A stretch of DNA of 64,000 nucleotides from Atrina japonica (lineage: Eukaryota > Mollusca > Bivalvia > Pterioida > Pinnidae). The notes under the pieces were generated by a model, which was given only the letters and a program-made list of their open reading frames with translations, was not told where the DNA came from and searched no databases. Position 1 is the stretch's first letter. Every line of letters begins with the position of its first letter. Both the position numbers and the translations under genes were made by a program. Shown here piece by piece: positions 24,643-36,740 of the stretch. The DNA lies in assembly GCA_030159075.1 (NCBI GenBank), contig BROG01000263.1, positions 306,501 to 370,500 on the forward strand, given 5' to 3'.

Positions 24643-25757
24643 AGTGCAACTTTGTCAAGCACAGGTGTATTTGTGTATGAACGCAATTGCTCATGATAAA
24701 AATTCATTGTATCACGGTAATGATTCACAAATGAATGGGTGTTCCCTGGAATATGTATTCATCCGCTTGTTTTCCATATAATGCACTTGTTTCACGTGAT
24801 AGATCTTACCATTAACGGGATCAGGCTTTTTAAAGTTTTTTAATTCAAAGGGTGCTGAGCCACAATATAATTTTGGTATAAAACAACCGGCTTGTACATA
24901 AATACAAACGAATTCACCAACGTAGTAGAGAAAAGGTGAGCATTCTTTCCTCGTTGATAATGCTGATTCTTGGCGTAGCAATGTATGTATTAACTTCATG
25001 TTTCCATTTAGCGTGGTATGCGATATGATTTGCAGCAACATTCGCCGGCGAGCGCTTATGTAATAACAAAAACTCGTGAAAATATCATTACGTTGTAAAC
25101 GATTTCTGATGTAAAAAGTAAAATAAATTGCAACTGTTAGGGAACACTAACGAGTACGAAATATCAACATGAAACTAATGGTTGCAGATCCATCATATTA
25201 TCTGATCTGAGTTCTAAATAAGACATTTTTAATAAATGTATATTTGCCTTCCCTGTGGGGAAAAATTATACACGATAATATATTTTAAGATGCGGGAGAT
25301 ATGTACATATACCTCGTATTCATGTGTATCTCATAGTGAAATATTTGAAGCGTTATATTCATATGATTGAACATTAACTAAATAAATATAATCGAACCCA
25401 GACGTATTCGAATCGAAGTGGAATGATTTTTTTCTTGCAAATAAACAGGATTTTCAAAACAACCGGGTTCTGATGGTTATGAAGCAATTTGGTCGGGAAA
25501 TCAACATTTTTCAAATACAGCGGGGTTTCAATGTAACAGGATCGAATCTATACTGTATCTATATTAGTTCAGGTATTCTGTTACAATTTGTTGTCGAGCG
25601 TTTGATCATTTTTATTAAAAAAAAAACCACACACACACAGAGAGTTTCGCAGTTTTTAATTTAGGAAAACACACAAAACTCCGAGAAAATTGCATGTATT
25701 AGATAACAGGACAACATGGCTCCTTGGACAGGTAATGTGCTAATAGAGAGTGTAACG
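24643..25757. other. Anonymous intergenic DNA
   Basis: Nothing is recognised. The minus frame 24712-25041 has no known motif. Confidence 0.4.
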
Positions 25758-25763
25758 TATATA

Positions 25764-25824
<61 letters not shown>
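25758..25824. repeat. (TA)n microsatellite
   Basis: TA repeats with one TTAAT interruption near 25768. The next 465 bp hold nothing recognised. Confidence 0.95.
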
Positions 25825-25827
<3 letters not shown>

Positions 25828-26289
25828 TTAAAGACTTGAAAGTTATCAGGCCACTCCAGGATATGACATCACTGAATGACCTTGTAAATGTGACCTAATG
25901 ATAGTTTATTTAATTATTATGTTTTCTTTATCATTCCGGACGTCCTATCTGTTTACTCTTCAGCTTATAAATATTTTACATTGCATTATGTGTAACAAAA
26001 GTTCATTCATTATTCGACAGAAAATATAATACTAATAATAATGATCTAACCTGGACACAAAAAATAAACATAAAACTTTGGATTAAACAGCTTGGCACTG
26101 TATACCCTATGGATGTAACGATAGTATCCAAAGCGTAGGCAATCTATCAAACCCACTGTGTAATGGTGTAAATGTGATGGAACTTTTTAATTCTAACGTA
26201 AGACGTAAACGAAGTCACTGACATCGTTCATACAACCGAGCCTACATACATGATTTCACTTTTTCATCTCTTTTACCTTACGTTAACAA

Positions 26290-28570
26290 ACAAATGGGTC
26301 TTCATCACATTCGCAGCAAACTTCATTCTGTTCGTTTTGCAATTCTTAATGAGCTTTTACAGGAAGCAGGAATGAACCCCTACACGGAATCTTCAACCTC
26401 AGAATACATAATGAACTTCGTTATAATGGACATCGCCTATCACAGATTGTTTAAGCCTACACGCGTTACAAACGATGACTGTTCTGAACAAAAACGTCTT
26501 TTCCTTAAACTTAAATTTACAAATACAGGCACAGACGCTTTAAATATTGACAATGTTCTGAATCACAAAAATTCAGTCCTGTGTTCCACCATATTTTAAA
26601 TTGAAGATCACGCCTTGCATTTCATATACCTATACACCTAGCATCGCATTCAAGCCATTCAATTACAAACAGGTTTTGCAGTACCTGGACATCAACCATC
26701 TTTTACACAACACTGTTCATGTTCATGTGCTTCATCTGCTTTCAAATACAATTCTATCGCGCATGTCATCACCGGCGACGTTTCTATTGTTGAAAATGAA
26801 AGCCTCAAAAATCTTATTTTAAGGGGCCATAAATACCATGAAGCGCATTGCTTTAATTGGCGTCAGAATTTCAGTTTAGTTATGACTTCTGTCGAATATT
26901 ATGCCAGACGATGGGCCAAACATGAAGACGTAGAACCAGACACTTTGTCTGAATGGCTAAAAACCACACGATGGTTGATAAGATCTCGTATTCGAAAAAT
27001 ATAAGGGACTATGAAAAACACGTTATCCCTCTGTATTTAGTGATCCAGAAGTAGTAACTGAACTGGATAGATTACATGACCAATATGTACTGGTACCAGC
27101 AGACAAAGCCTCAAATAATATAGTTTTTATTTGTAAGGCACATTTCTATAATTGTTTATTAGAAGAAAAAGGGTTTAATACGAATTCTGGTAATCCTATA
27201 TACACACCTAGCTCACTTTCAAAGGACGAGATCCTTCAAAATCACGTGTCCGTACTACGCTCATTTGATATACCTACAACGTATACCGATTTTGAGCTAC
27301 CATATTTATATTGGATATCAAAACTTCATAAAACCCAATATAAGCAAAGATACATAGCAGGATCCAACAAATGCTCTACCAAACCTTACCAAGATATTGA
27401 CAGCTGCTAAGGAGAAACTTCAACAATACTGTACATTTGCTTATTCCAGAAGCGGTGTAAATCAGATGTGGATACTAAAAAATTCTAAACAGCTTTTAGA
27501 AAATTTGAAGGCACACAATTTTTCTCGAATTCACAGTATCAAAATATATGACTTCTCTACTCTCTACACAACTATTCCACATGAAAAAATTAAAGAAAGA
27601 CTTTCTAGCATCAGAGACAACTGTTTTTTCACTAAAGGTGGTAGCCAAAAATTCAAATATCTAGTGATTGGCTATCAGGATACTTATTTTGTCAAACACC
27701 ACTCTGATTCTACACATAAATACACTTAGGTTGGAGACGTGGTCTTTCAACAAACTGTCGGCATTCCTATAGGAACCAATTGTGCCCCTTTATTGGCCGA
27801 TCTGTTCCTTTATTCATACGAAGCAGACTTCGTTCAGAAACTGCTGAATCATACGAAGAAAAAGCTAACGATGTCCTTTAATTTGACATTTAGATATATC
27901 GACAACGTTTTATCTATTAATATTGACAATTTTCATGTATATGTCAATGCGATATATCCAACTGAACTAGAAATAAAAGATACAACAGACTCAGGGCTTC
28001 ATACTTAGACATTTTACTTAATATAAACACAGACGGGAAATTAGCAACTAAGCTATATGACAAACGCGACGATTTCGGCTTTCCTATCGTGAATTTTCCA
28101 TATTTAAGTAGTCATATCCCTCAGTCTACCGCATATGGAGTTTATATTTCACAATTATTCGATATGCCAGGGCGTGCACAACATGTGAAGATTTCATATA
28201 CAGAGGTAAACTACTCACTGACAAATTATTGACACAGGGATTCGAAACCCGCATTTAATGTCAACGTTCCGCAAAATTTATGGTCGGTATAATAGTCTTG
28301 ATTGCGATTACTCTGTTTCACTAAGAGAAATGTTGGGTTGCCTTTTGTTGGCGGTTGTTGAGACGTCTGTACAAATTATGACGAGGATTCACTCCTCACG
28401 TATTTCATTGGACTTGACTGTGGACTCACGGCGGCTGTGACCGGTCGACAGGGGATGCTTACTCCTCCATGGCCTCTGATCCCACCTCTTGGTTTCCAGA
28501 AGTCAGTGTTTGTCCATTTGTCATTGACATTCCATTGTTTTATATTTGGTATCTGAGATTTTTTATATTA
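26290..28570 (+). pseudogene. Penelope-like retroelement (copy 1), dead
   Basis: A single decayed reverse transcriptase gene and its 3' tail, broken by many stops and frameshifts. Pieces in order: N-terminal part 26294-26599, continuing in other frames to 27000. The PLE-typical LVPADKASNN block is near 27090-27125 and PYLYWISKLHKT at 27300-27335. RT motif A (KIYDFSTLYTTIP) is at 27541-27579. Motif B (GIPIGTNCAPLLADLF) is at 27760-27807. Motif C is at 27895-27906, where the expected YIDD reads YIDN. The thumb follows (YDKRDDFGFPIVNFPY) to about 28260, then the last codons and the tail with hairpin 28485-28502 ending TTTGGTATCTGAGAT. No GIY-YIG endonuclease is seen on either side. The same family as 29279-30805, which faces it. 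Confidence 0.9.
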
Positions 28571-29278
28571 TAACTATTCATTGGTGTATGTCGTTTGAAA
28601 CCAAACCACATTACTGGTGGTATTCATGGCTTGGTCAGCATTTAAAGATCTTAGTTTCAGCCAAAATCTTGAAAGGCGTTTGGTAATCATGTTTACAAAC
28701 AAGAATAACATATCAGTTATGTTCTCTTAATTTCTAAACAAATACGAAAAAAAAATAAACACGAACTATCAGTAAATTGCTTGGGATCGTGGTGATAAAT
28801 ACGTAATTCTGTAACGAACTTGCAGTTTTACAAGAAAACTAAGGTATTTAAGTTTGAAGCATTCCAATTATTTTCCTACTGTATTGGATAATTGTAATGA
28901 TAGGAAGCATGTTTACTCGATACAGCGTTTCCAGACAACAATTGCCCTAACTGTACAGACTCATTGCGTCTCTTGTTGCATAAATATCAATTGTGCATGC
29001 TTGATTGCCGCCAGTAATTAAATGTGCAGTCCAAGTTAGAATAATTCTTCAGTGCAGTTATTTTTTAAACCGATAAATTTGCGGGTTTAGTTAAGTTCAC
29101 AGAAAAGCAGATATCTATTTCATTCAAACATACCTTATAGAAAGTGGTTTATTGAGTGTGATTTTCAGTGTCAATAACAATCGAACCGTACTGAATCAAG
29201 TGACAAATTGACTTTTTAAATTGGTCTAATTGATGTGGCGGTCTCACACACGAGGGCTGGCATTATCTAAGAATGTAA
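28571..29278. other. Spacer between the two tail-to-tail PLEs
   Basis: About 708 bp of AT-rich DNA with no recognised coding or repeat content. Confidence 0.45.
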
Positions 29279-30805
29279 AAAATCTCAGATACCAAAGTAT
29301 AAGTCATTTGGATGTCCAGGGTATACTAATCTGGTAAAAGTGGACAAACACGGACCTCTTAAAAGCAAGAGGTGGGATCAGGTGCCGTCGAGGAGTAAGC
29401 ATCCCCTGTCGATCGGCCACACCCGTCGTGAGTCCAGAGTAAAATTAAAATGAAATACGTGAGGAACGAATCCTCGTCATAATTGGTACAGACGTCTCAA
29501 CGACCGTCATTGAACAGGTAACTCAACATTTCACTTATTTAAACAGAATAATCACAAACAAGACCGTTATATTTGCGGAACGTTGATATCAAACCGTTTT
29601 TCGATATCTCTGTGTCAATAATTTGTCAATGAGTAGTTTACCTCTGTATATGAAATGTTCATATGTTCAACACGCCCTGGCATATCGGATAATTTCTGAA
29701 ATTTAAACTCTATATGCGGGTGATTGTGGGATATTACTACTTAAATGTGGAAAACTTACGATAGGAAAGTCGAAATATTCGCATTTGTCGTATAGCTAAG
29801 TTGTTAATTTCCCGTCCGTGTCTATACTAAATAAAATGTATAATTATGAAGCTTTTGTGCTTAATTCTGTTTGATTTCTGAATGAAACTTGCTTCGTAAA
29901 AAAGGAACGGATCAGTCAATAAAGGAGTAGAATTGGTTCACACAGGAATGCCGACAGTAATATATTGTCTTTTAGAAATCCCAGCTTTTTTATTTTTTAT
30001 ATCAAGTTCAGTGTATTTATAATTATCATGATAACCGATCACTAGATATTTAAATTTCCGGGTATTATTGTTTTAAGTATCCACATCTGATTTACACCGC
30101 TTCTGGAATAAACAAATGTACAGTATTGCTGATGTTTTTCCTTAACGGCTGAAAGTATCTTGGTAAGGAGTAAAGATAAAGGTTTGGTAGAACATTCGCT
30201 GGATCCTGCTATGTATCTCTGCCTATATGGTGTATGTCAAGTTTAAGTATCCAATATAAATATGGTAGCTCAAAATCAGTATCGGTTGTAGGTAGGCCTA
30301 CATCAAAATAACGTAACACATACACGTGATGTTGATGGATCTCGTCCTTTTATAGTGGGATACGTGTGTATGTAGGATTACCAGAATTCGTATTAAACCC
30401 TAGTTCTTCTAATAAACGATTATAGTGATTTGCCTTACAAATAAAAATAATATTATTTGAGGCTTTGTCTGCTGGTACCAGTACATATTGGCCATGTAAT
30501 CTATCCAGCTCGGTTACGACTTCTGGATCACTAAATACAGAGGGATAACGTGTTTTCACAGTTCCTTTAACTTTCCGAATACGAGATTTTATCAGCGATC
30601 GTATAGCTTTAAGCCATTCAGACAGTGTCTGGTTCCGCGTCGTCATATTTGGCCCATCGTCTGGCATAATCTTGTTAAAACATTTGATGTAATTCAATAT
30701 GCACGGACCTAAATGCGAGGCAGACTGCGAATAGAACTGATCCTTAGGTGAGCATGCACTGTACTTATGGATCTTCCACACCTTCCCCGTGTTCCTACGC
30801 ATCTT
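29279..30805 (-). pseudogene. Penelope-like retroelement (copy 2), dead
   Basis: Minus-strand copy of the family at 26290. The best open part, 30350-30802, covers the region before the RT core (SEWLKAIRSLIKSRIRKVKG, SVFSDPEVVTELDRLHGQYV, VLVPADKASNNIIFICKA). Further down in broken frames come PYLYWI (near 30255), a very damaged middle where motifs A to C cannot be followed, and the C-terminal end at 29580-29760. The full 3' tail is at 29279-29520, with hairpin 29355-29372. It is shorter than copy 1 by about 750 bp, so the catalytic core is probably deleted rather than merely mutated. Confidence 0.88.
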
Positions 30806-31094
30806 GTAATATTGTTATCATACGTCAGTTGCATATGTAGTGCTCATGTTAAAAAGTCTCTACTAATTTCAAGTAAAGTAAAAGGCATTTACATGTAATT
30901 ACCTAACATCATACAATTAAAAATGTGACTATAGTCACAAACACGGCATTTGATCATACTTGTAAAGTTAGGGACTTGGTGATGAACATATAACCACATC
31001 TCAATATATACTGTCACCTCTTCCACCACTTCTGATCGCATCACTACGCATTTCAGATGTTCCCCATTGTCCAATAGTAACCGTGTCTTATGCA

Positions 31095-31245
31095 TGGCCT
31101 TTGACTCTGGGTTTATAGCGGGTTTGACTGATCAATATGTGTACATCTCCTCAGTGGCACCTTACCTGATCCGAAATGCCGGAGATCCTTGTATGTCCAG
31201 TGTTCTGGTCTATAGTTTTTATATTCCGTTAAGGTTTCCACACCT
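31095..31245 (+). mobile_element. Very degraded PLE-like tail
   Basis: GGTTTGACTGATCAATATGT, CTCCTCAGTGGCACC, TACCTGATCC, GGAGATCCTTGTATGTCCAG and AGTTTTTATATTCC keep the order of a PLE tail but differ from the main family, so this may be a second tail subfamily. Confidence 0.4.
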
Positions 31246-32413
31246 AATATAGTGCCTGTAGGTTTACTTAATTCATGTAGCTGGCATTTAGTATTCAACT
31301 GATAAATTTATACTGAAATGTTTTTCGTTTTGGAAGAGCGGGTGTTCGAAATTATTCAAAAATGTCCAAAATTACACATAGACCGTTTACATCTTATATC
31401 TCGGTTGTTTTTATCTTTGTATCGTACCATTTCCCTGACCTATTCATATTTTTTAAATTTAAATTCAAATAATGACGTCTTGACTAAAACGATCATTTTA
31501 AGAAATCGACTCTTTGTTTTCAAACCCAATATTTTGTTATTGTATTAATATCCCTATGGACACCTGCCAGAGTTTAGGCGCCTCAATTTTGTTCTGAGCG
31601 GGGACATGATATACATGCAGTGGGATTATTGTTACAAACGACATGTACAAAGGACATCAGTTTCAATCTTTCTGATCTGATTTTGTTGATCAACGCAAGT
31701 GAAACCCAAAACATTCAGCTTTTTTATCTAGATCGCAAAACCTTATAATTGGAACCAAAACTTCTCAATTCACATCACAGTAAAACACCTTTTCAGATAA
31801 TCAATACTGAATGGCTCGTTCATTTCCATAAAGTCAGTAAAATAGCCACCTTATTTACAGAAGTTTAAATCATTTGGAGTGATTGCCTTATATTTACTTA
31901 GCCACGGAGTTGATCATTGCTCGCTTAAAACTGCAATATAAAACATTCTGCCGTAATGACCTGTGGAAGTAATTAGGCAAGTTTAGGGGAACACTCAGTC
32001 GTATCGGCATTGGCGTGTTGGAAGTGAAAGCAACTTTGAACAAATTGTTTATCATAAAGCGATCAATGTAGTCAGTCAGACCTTTTTTCAGCAATGCCGG
32101 GATTGAATTGCTAATGAAATGAAGCTATAAACGCTAGCTAAATTTCACTTGATTTAGCGATAAATTCATTTAATGTAACAAGCAAATACTTTAAAGCTGA
32201 ATTATTTTATCCTAATGGATAACTGAAAGTAAAACAAATGTCAAAATGAATTGAGTTAATCACTCTTCTTGAATTTGTGTTTTCATAAACTGAATGAAAT
32301 ACATCGATAAACGATATACGTCTAAACACGAACTAAATTGAATAAACAGTCTAAAAAAATTGAATAAAAAATAAAACATGAATATGATATATGTTATATA
32401 ATAGAAATTTAAA
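31246..32413. other. Anonymous intergenic DNA
   Basis: Nothing is recognised here. Confidence 0.4.
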
Positions 32414-32513
32414 TATGATCCTAATTTCTCTCGTGAGCAGTTTTTGTAATTGCAAGAATAATTGTAGGGTTAAACACAAATTTGAGAATGGAAAGTAAAA
32501 GAAACGAATATTT
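32414..32513. repeat. 100-bp direct repeat, copy A
   Basis: TATGATCCTAATTTCTCTCG through GGAAAGTAAAAGAAACGAAT matches 33416-33513 at about 85-90% by eye. The two copies lie 1,002 bp apart. This copy is outside the inverted-repeat element at 32936-33918 and the other is inside it. Confidence 0.85.
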
Positions 32514-32935
32514 TGGGACAATTTAATTTATTGTATGTACTATATATACGATACAGAAAACGTATTTGTTCAGCACTAGTCATATCATCATATATTTAAT
32601 GACGATGTAAACAATTTAACCTCGAGATAACTGGCTATTTTAACATTGAAATTAAATATCGGGACCATATTTCAACATCGACATAAACCTGTGTTCAAGT
32701 TTTCCGATTTCCAGTTATCAGGTATTATTTCAGTAAGATATATAAGAAAATTTGCCGGGACCGGCGCTTGATCTCGAGTTAAGCGGGTAGATCGAAATTA
32801 CCGACTTATATATATACTAATTAGACGGAAATAACACCTATGGCCAATTTAAAAGTTTTCAAAGCGTGTCAATTTGACAATTTCAAATTGCTTGATACTA
32901 AATACATAATATCAACCCAGTCAGCAGAATATCAA

Positions 32936-33918
32936 CCCAGTCAGCATACACACGTTAGGCCAACGTTGGCAAATGGTTGTATCGTTGGGTGAGCGTTGGC
33001 GTTGGTATTACCACGTTGGGGAAAATGTTAGTGAATTTAGCTGTCACTGGCTTTTTTGGGACAACATTGGCCCAACGTTGACAACTTTTTCTCTTGTTTG
33101 TTGGTGTTGGCATCAGGACGTTGGGAAATGGTTGGTGAATTTAGCGTCTATTGGTTCGCAGTATTACATTGGACCAACGTTGGAAAATGTTTGCAAATGT
33201 AAGGCAGATTTGTTTGCCATTGGTGTTGGCATTACCACGTTGGTACAACGCAGACCCAAAGTTTTCTAATACGTTTTGCTGTTGTGTTGGTTAAATGTTG
33301 GCACTTATGCATTGGGCCAACATTTGCCGATTTTTCTTGGCATTACTTCGTTGGGCCAATATTGGACCAGCGTATATTGTGCATATTGATATATAAATAG
33401 TTGGTTTTATGACTGTATGATCCTAATTTCTCTCGTGAGCATTTTGGTAATTGCAAGAGAACTTGTAGCACTAAAGACAAATTTGAGAATGGAAAGTAAA
33501 AGAAACGAATATCTTGTGATATTTTAACATTTTCACGGAAAAAAGAACTGTTGAGATCATGTGAACAGAATTTCAAATAAATAAATAGATTAATAAACGA
33601 CCGGTTATAGGGATCTGGATAGTTTTCTGTTTTTATGTTAAGGAATTACATTGTTTTCATTTTGTACGTAGGGCCAATGTAGGCATTTTGTGTAGCAGAC
33701 AACGTTGGCCCAATATAGGATTTTATTTTATTTTAAAAAAATCCACGTTGGTTTGACGTAGGGCCGGCGTAATAAGAAAAATGTCATACATTAGGCCAAC
33801 GTAGAGCCTACACGTTGGGCTAACGTAGAGCAAACACGATGGGTCAACGATGGTCCGATTTGTACTTAGCACGTTGAGCCAACATTTATTGCCCCAAAGT
33901 GTGTGTATGCTGACTGGG
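32936..33918. mobile_element. 983-bp element with 18-bp perfect TIRs and GGCCAACGTTGG-rich core
   Basis: CCCAGTCAGCATACACAC at 32936-32953 is matched exactly by its reverse complement at 33901-33918. The left end is preceded by a partial duplicate (ATCAACCCAGTCAGCA at 32911-32926). The inside is a swarm of degenerate TTGG(G/C)CCAACGT(T/A)GG-type repeats (32955-33370 and 33660-33900), themselves near-palindromic. The 98-codon frame at 32973-33269 reads through these repeats and has no known motif. This looks like a non-autonomous DNA transposon. No transposase is present and no clear target-site duplication was found. Confidence 0.7.
33416..33513. repeat. 100-bp direct repeat, copy B
   Basis: Matches 32414-32513. 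It lies between the two GGCCAACGTTGG-rich blocks of the 983-bp element, so it is either a later insertion there or part of the ancestral element. Confidence 0.85.
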
Positions 33919-33950
33919 AACTAACATTTCTAAACCTCACGAACACATAC

Positions 33951-33991
33951 TCACACACACACACACACACACACATATAATATATATATAC

Positions 33992-34058
<67 letters not shown>
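33951..34058. repeat. (CA)n(TA)n microsatellite
   Basis: CA repeats then TA repeats start 32 bp after the end of the 983-bp element. Confidence 0.95.
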
Positions 34059-34062
<4 letters not shown>

Positions 34063-35000
34063 TATGAAATAATAATTTCATCATACAGGGAACATGTTTG
34101 ACGCCGGTAGAACGTATTGAATAACGCTTACAACCGCTCCTCTTACTACATAAATTCAATGTCGACTCGCACTTGCCTTGATTGTATTGGGTGATTGCCA
34201 AGGTAATTGGTTCTATATATTCATTCATTGCTTTTATCACATAATATTGCTTTTTTGTGAATTATCAAACTTTCTGTGATATTTTATTGGACTTCTATAG
34301 ACAATAGGGAATTATGCTTTAATGCTGGACATTTCACACTTCACCTTGTCTCGTTTGATGCTTAGGTAATCTATGTGGAAATATTTGCGTGTTAAAATTG
34401 CGGAATGTATGTCGTCCTGACCAGAATACAAAATTGATGTCTCCTTTTTGAATACGGTCAACACCATATAACCGCATGAACGTTAAATGAAAGTTTAATA
34501 TAATCTAACAACACTTTAAGTGACAAGGATGGCGAAATCTCAATCAGAGTGACCAAACTTTTGTTTGTGTATGACATGATTTGCCGAATCATGTACAAAC
34601 ATAATTTTGTGCACGGACATTAAAATCTCACCATCCCTCCCTCAAAGTGGTATTTGACCGTTTTCTTTTCACAGTATAAAAAGCGACGACATCGATTTTT
34701 CTGACAAGCAGACAGCAACAATATGTTTAGAAAGTACTTCCGGAATAGGTATATCTGTATATATCGTACATTGAACCCCCTGTCTCAGGGAGAGAGAGAT
34801 ATGCTGATTTAATATCTACCATAAATATTTCATTATTTGTAAGTTTCGGTACCTTAGATGGCAATTTTATTTCACTCTTATTTTAATCTGAATTCGTTAC
34901 AACGTCAATATTCGTTTACTTGAGAATTTAAACACTGAATATCATTAAAGCACCATTAGCGGCGGCTAAGGCGTGAGTTTTTCTCTAGGTGATAATATAT
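34059..35000. other. Anonymous intergenic DNA
   Basis: Nothing is recognised here. Confidence 0.4.
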
Positions 35001-35168
35001 TCATTGGCGTCGGAAGCAAATTGAAAGTGGGGGGCTAAACCAACTTAAAACACACACACACACGCCAGAAACGTCTGGGGCTAAGCCCCAATTTTCAACA
35101 CCTATGTCTATTTTTGCCAAAAAAAAGTGGGGGGTGGGGGCTAAGCCCCCCCGTTCCGACGCCTATGA
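35001..35168. mobile_element. 168-bp MITE-like element
   Basis: The ends TCATTGGCGTCGGAAGC and GTTCCGACGCCTATGA are inverted repeats (about 14 of 16). Inside, GGGGCTAAGCCCC-type palindromes occur twice (near 35079-35091 and 35137-35150) around a CA run. TAT lies on both sides, which would suit a 3-bp target duplication. Confidence 0.6.
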
Positions 35169-35716
35169 TATTGTTATATAAAGATACAAGGTTCTCATTA
35201 ATTACACTTCCACATATTGGTTTGTTTAAAAGTATTACGAATGTTAAAATAATAAATAATATTAGTGGGCATGGACAAAAAAACCAAAAAAAAAAAAAAA
35301 ACCAAACAAATGGTATTGTGGGCAAAATTCATAACGACCTCACATCAGAAGGTTCGTAGACATGCGTAGACGTTTTTCATCCTAATGGGATAAAATTTAT
35401 TTCAAGTGAATCCAAGCTACCCGAACTTAGTAATTTTATTTATTTCGTTGAAGAAAACACAAAATAAACGCTTAAATATTCCGAGTACTTGGTGCTCTAT
35501 TTATAGTATTGATGGTCAACTCGAACCCAAGTCAAATTAGCACCGAGTGATTTCGGAAATATGGAAAACGGCACTTTGTGTGGTTGAATCGGCTATTGGA
35601 AATAATCGTTTGCGCATGTTCATAATGGCACCCCTGAAGATTCATGTTCATGTTCTAAAAAGTAATTTTATGAGCAAATTGAAGTAAAAAAATTGCATTA
35701 TTGAATATTACATTTA

Positions 35717-35721
<5 letters not shown>

Positions 35722-35771
<50 letters not shown>
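35722..35771. repeat. (TA)n microsatellite
   Basis: About 50 bp of TA. The DNA before it (35169-35721) shows only A-rich runs (35277-35301). Confidence 0.95.
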
Positions 35772-35774
<3 letters not shown>

Positions 35775-36233
35775 AGTTTAAGCTATTATTGCTAATTGTT
35801 ATTAAAACATCATATTAGCCAAACAGTCGTTCGAACGTAATAAAAAAGAACTTAAAGGAATCTAAATCAAATGATTTTGTAATTAAAGAGATAATGACGA
35901 AAATTTGGTTTTGTGAGGTCCCATCCTTATTCATTCTACCTGGCAATTAAAAGAAATTAATATATAAACACACACACACACACACAAGCACTTTAGTAGA
36001 CTACTAAAAATCTAAATTCGAATTATTTATATACATGTACACAATTCAGAATTTATATAAATGTTGTCATAGTGTCGATAATAAAATTACTTGAAAGCAA
36101 TTGCCAAAATGACTTGCACTTTCCGGGATTATTTGAGTACTAAATCGCCATAAAGACCTATGAGTTCTGTTTTATAGTACCGATGTAACTAGCTATAGGT
36201 GTCAATGTGCGTAAGCTCACTCAGGTGCCGAAA

Positions 36234-36430
36234 GAGCCGTCGTGGGCCAACGGTACAGTGCTCGATTCGGAATCGGAGAGTCGCAGGTTTGGAATATCGG
36301 CAGAGGCGACTGGCTTTTCCTATGTAAATGTAAATGACTTTTTGGCATCTGCACTCTGTTTCCGACGGTTAATCGTATTGTCGGGTGATTTTTTATGGTA
36401 TACATTACACACTTTCCGAAAAAATATTCC
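36234..36430 (+). mobile_element. SINE-like copy with a different tRNA head
   Basis: GAGCCGTCGTGGGCCAACGG (A-box region), an anticodon-like CTCGATTCGGAATCGGAGAG, and a degraded B box CGCAGGTTTGGAATATCGGC. The body then runs through GGCATCTGCACTCTGTTTCC and ACGGTTAATCGTATTGTCGG. The head differs from the 2917 family. No second copy is in the window, so a decayed tRNA gene is the alternative. Confidence 0.45.
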
Positions 36431-36740
36431 GAACTTAGCTAATGCTTCATATAACTCTTGAATCTTTCGATAATACAATGCATTATCCTTAGCCTTATCA
36501 TGGTAATAATCGATAATAAAACAATCGAATATACCCCAGATATATTAGATTTGAGCTATATTTAAAGAACATATAATTTAAAAATATTATAAACATACTA
36601 CCAAATTTATAATGCTCAAGACGATGTCGTTTCTGTCAGTTAGACTTCATTAGTTGAGCTCCAATTTAAAAGTTATGTGTATTTTCTAAAGATAAAGTGG
36701 TATTATACAAGGCCAAATAATATCTCTAAACGTATAGCCA

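Noticed and set aside
26290..30805. Hammerhead ribozyme, known from many PLEs
   Set aside because: I looked by eye for a CTGATGA...GAAA core next to the PLE ends and found no convincing arrangement.
32973..33269. 98-codon frame
   Set aside because: It runs through the GGCCAACGTTGG-type repeats of a non-coding element.
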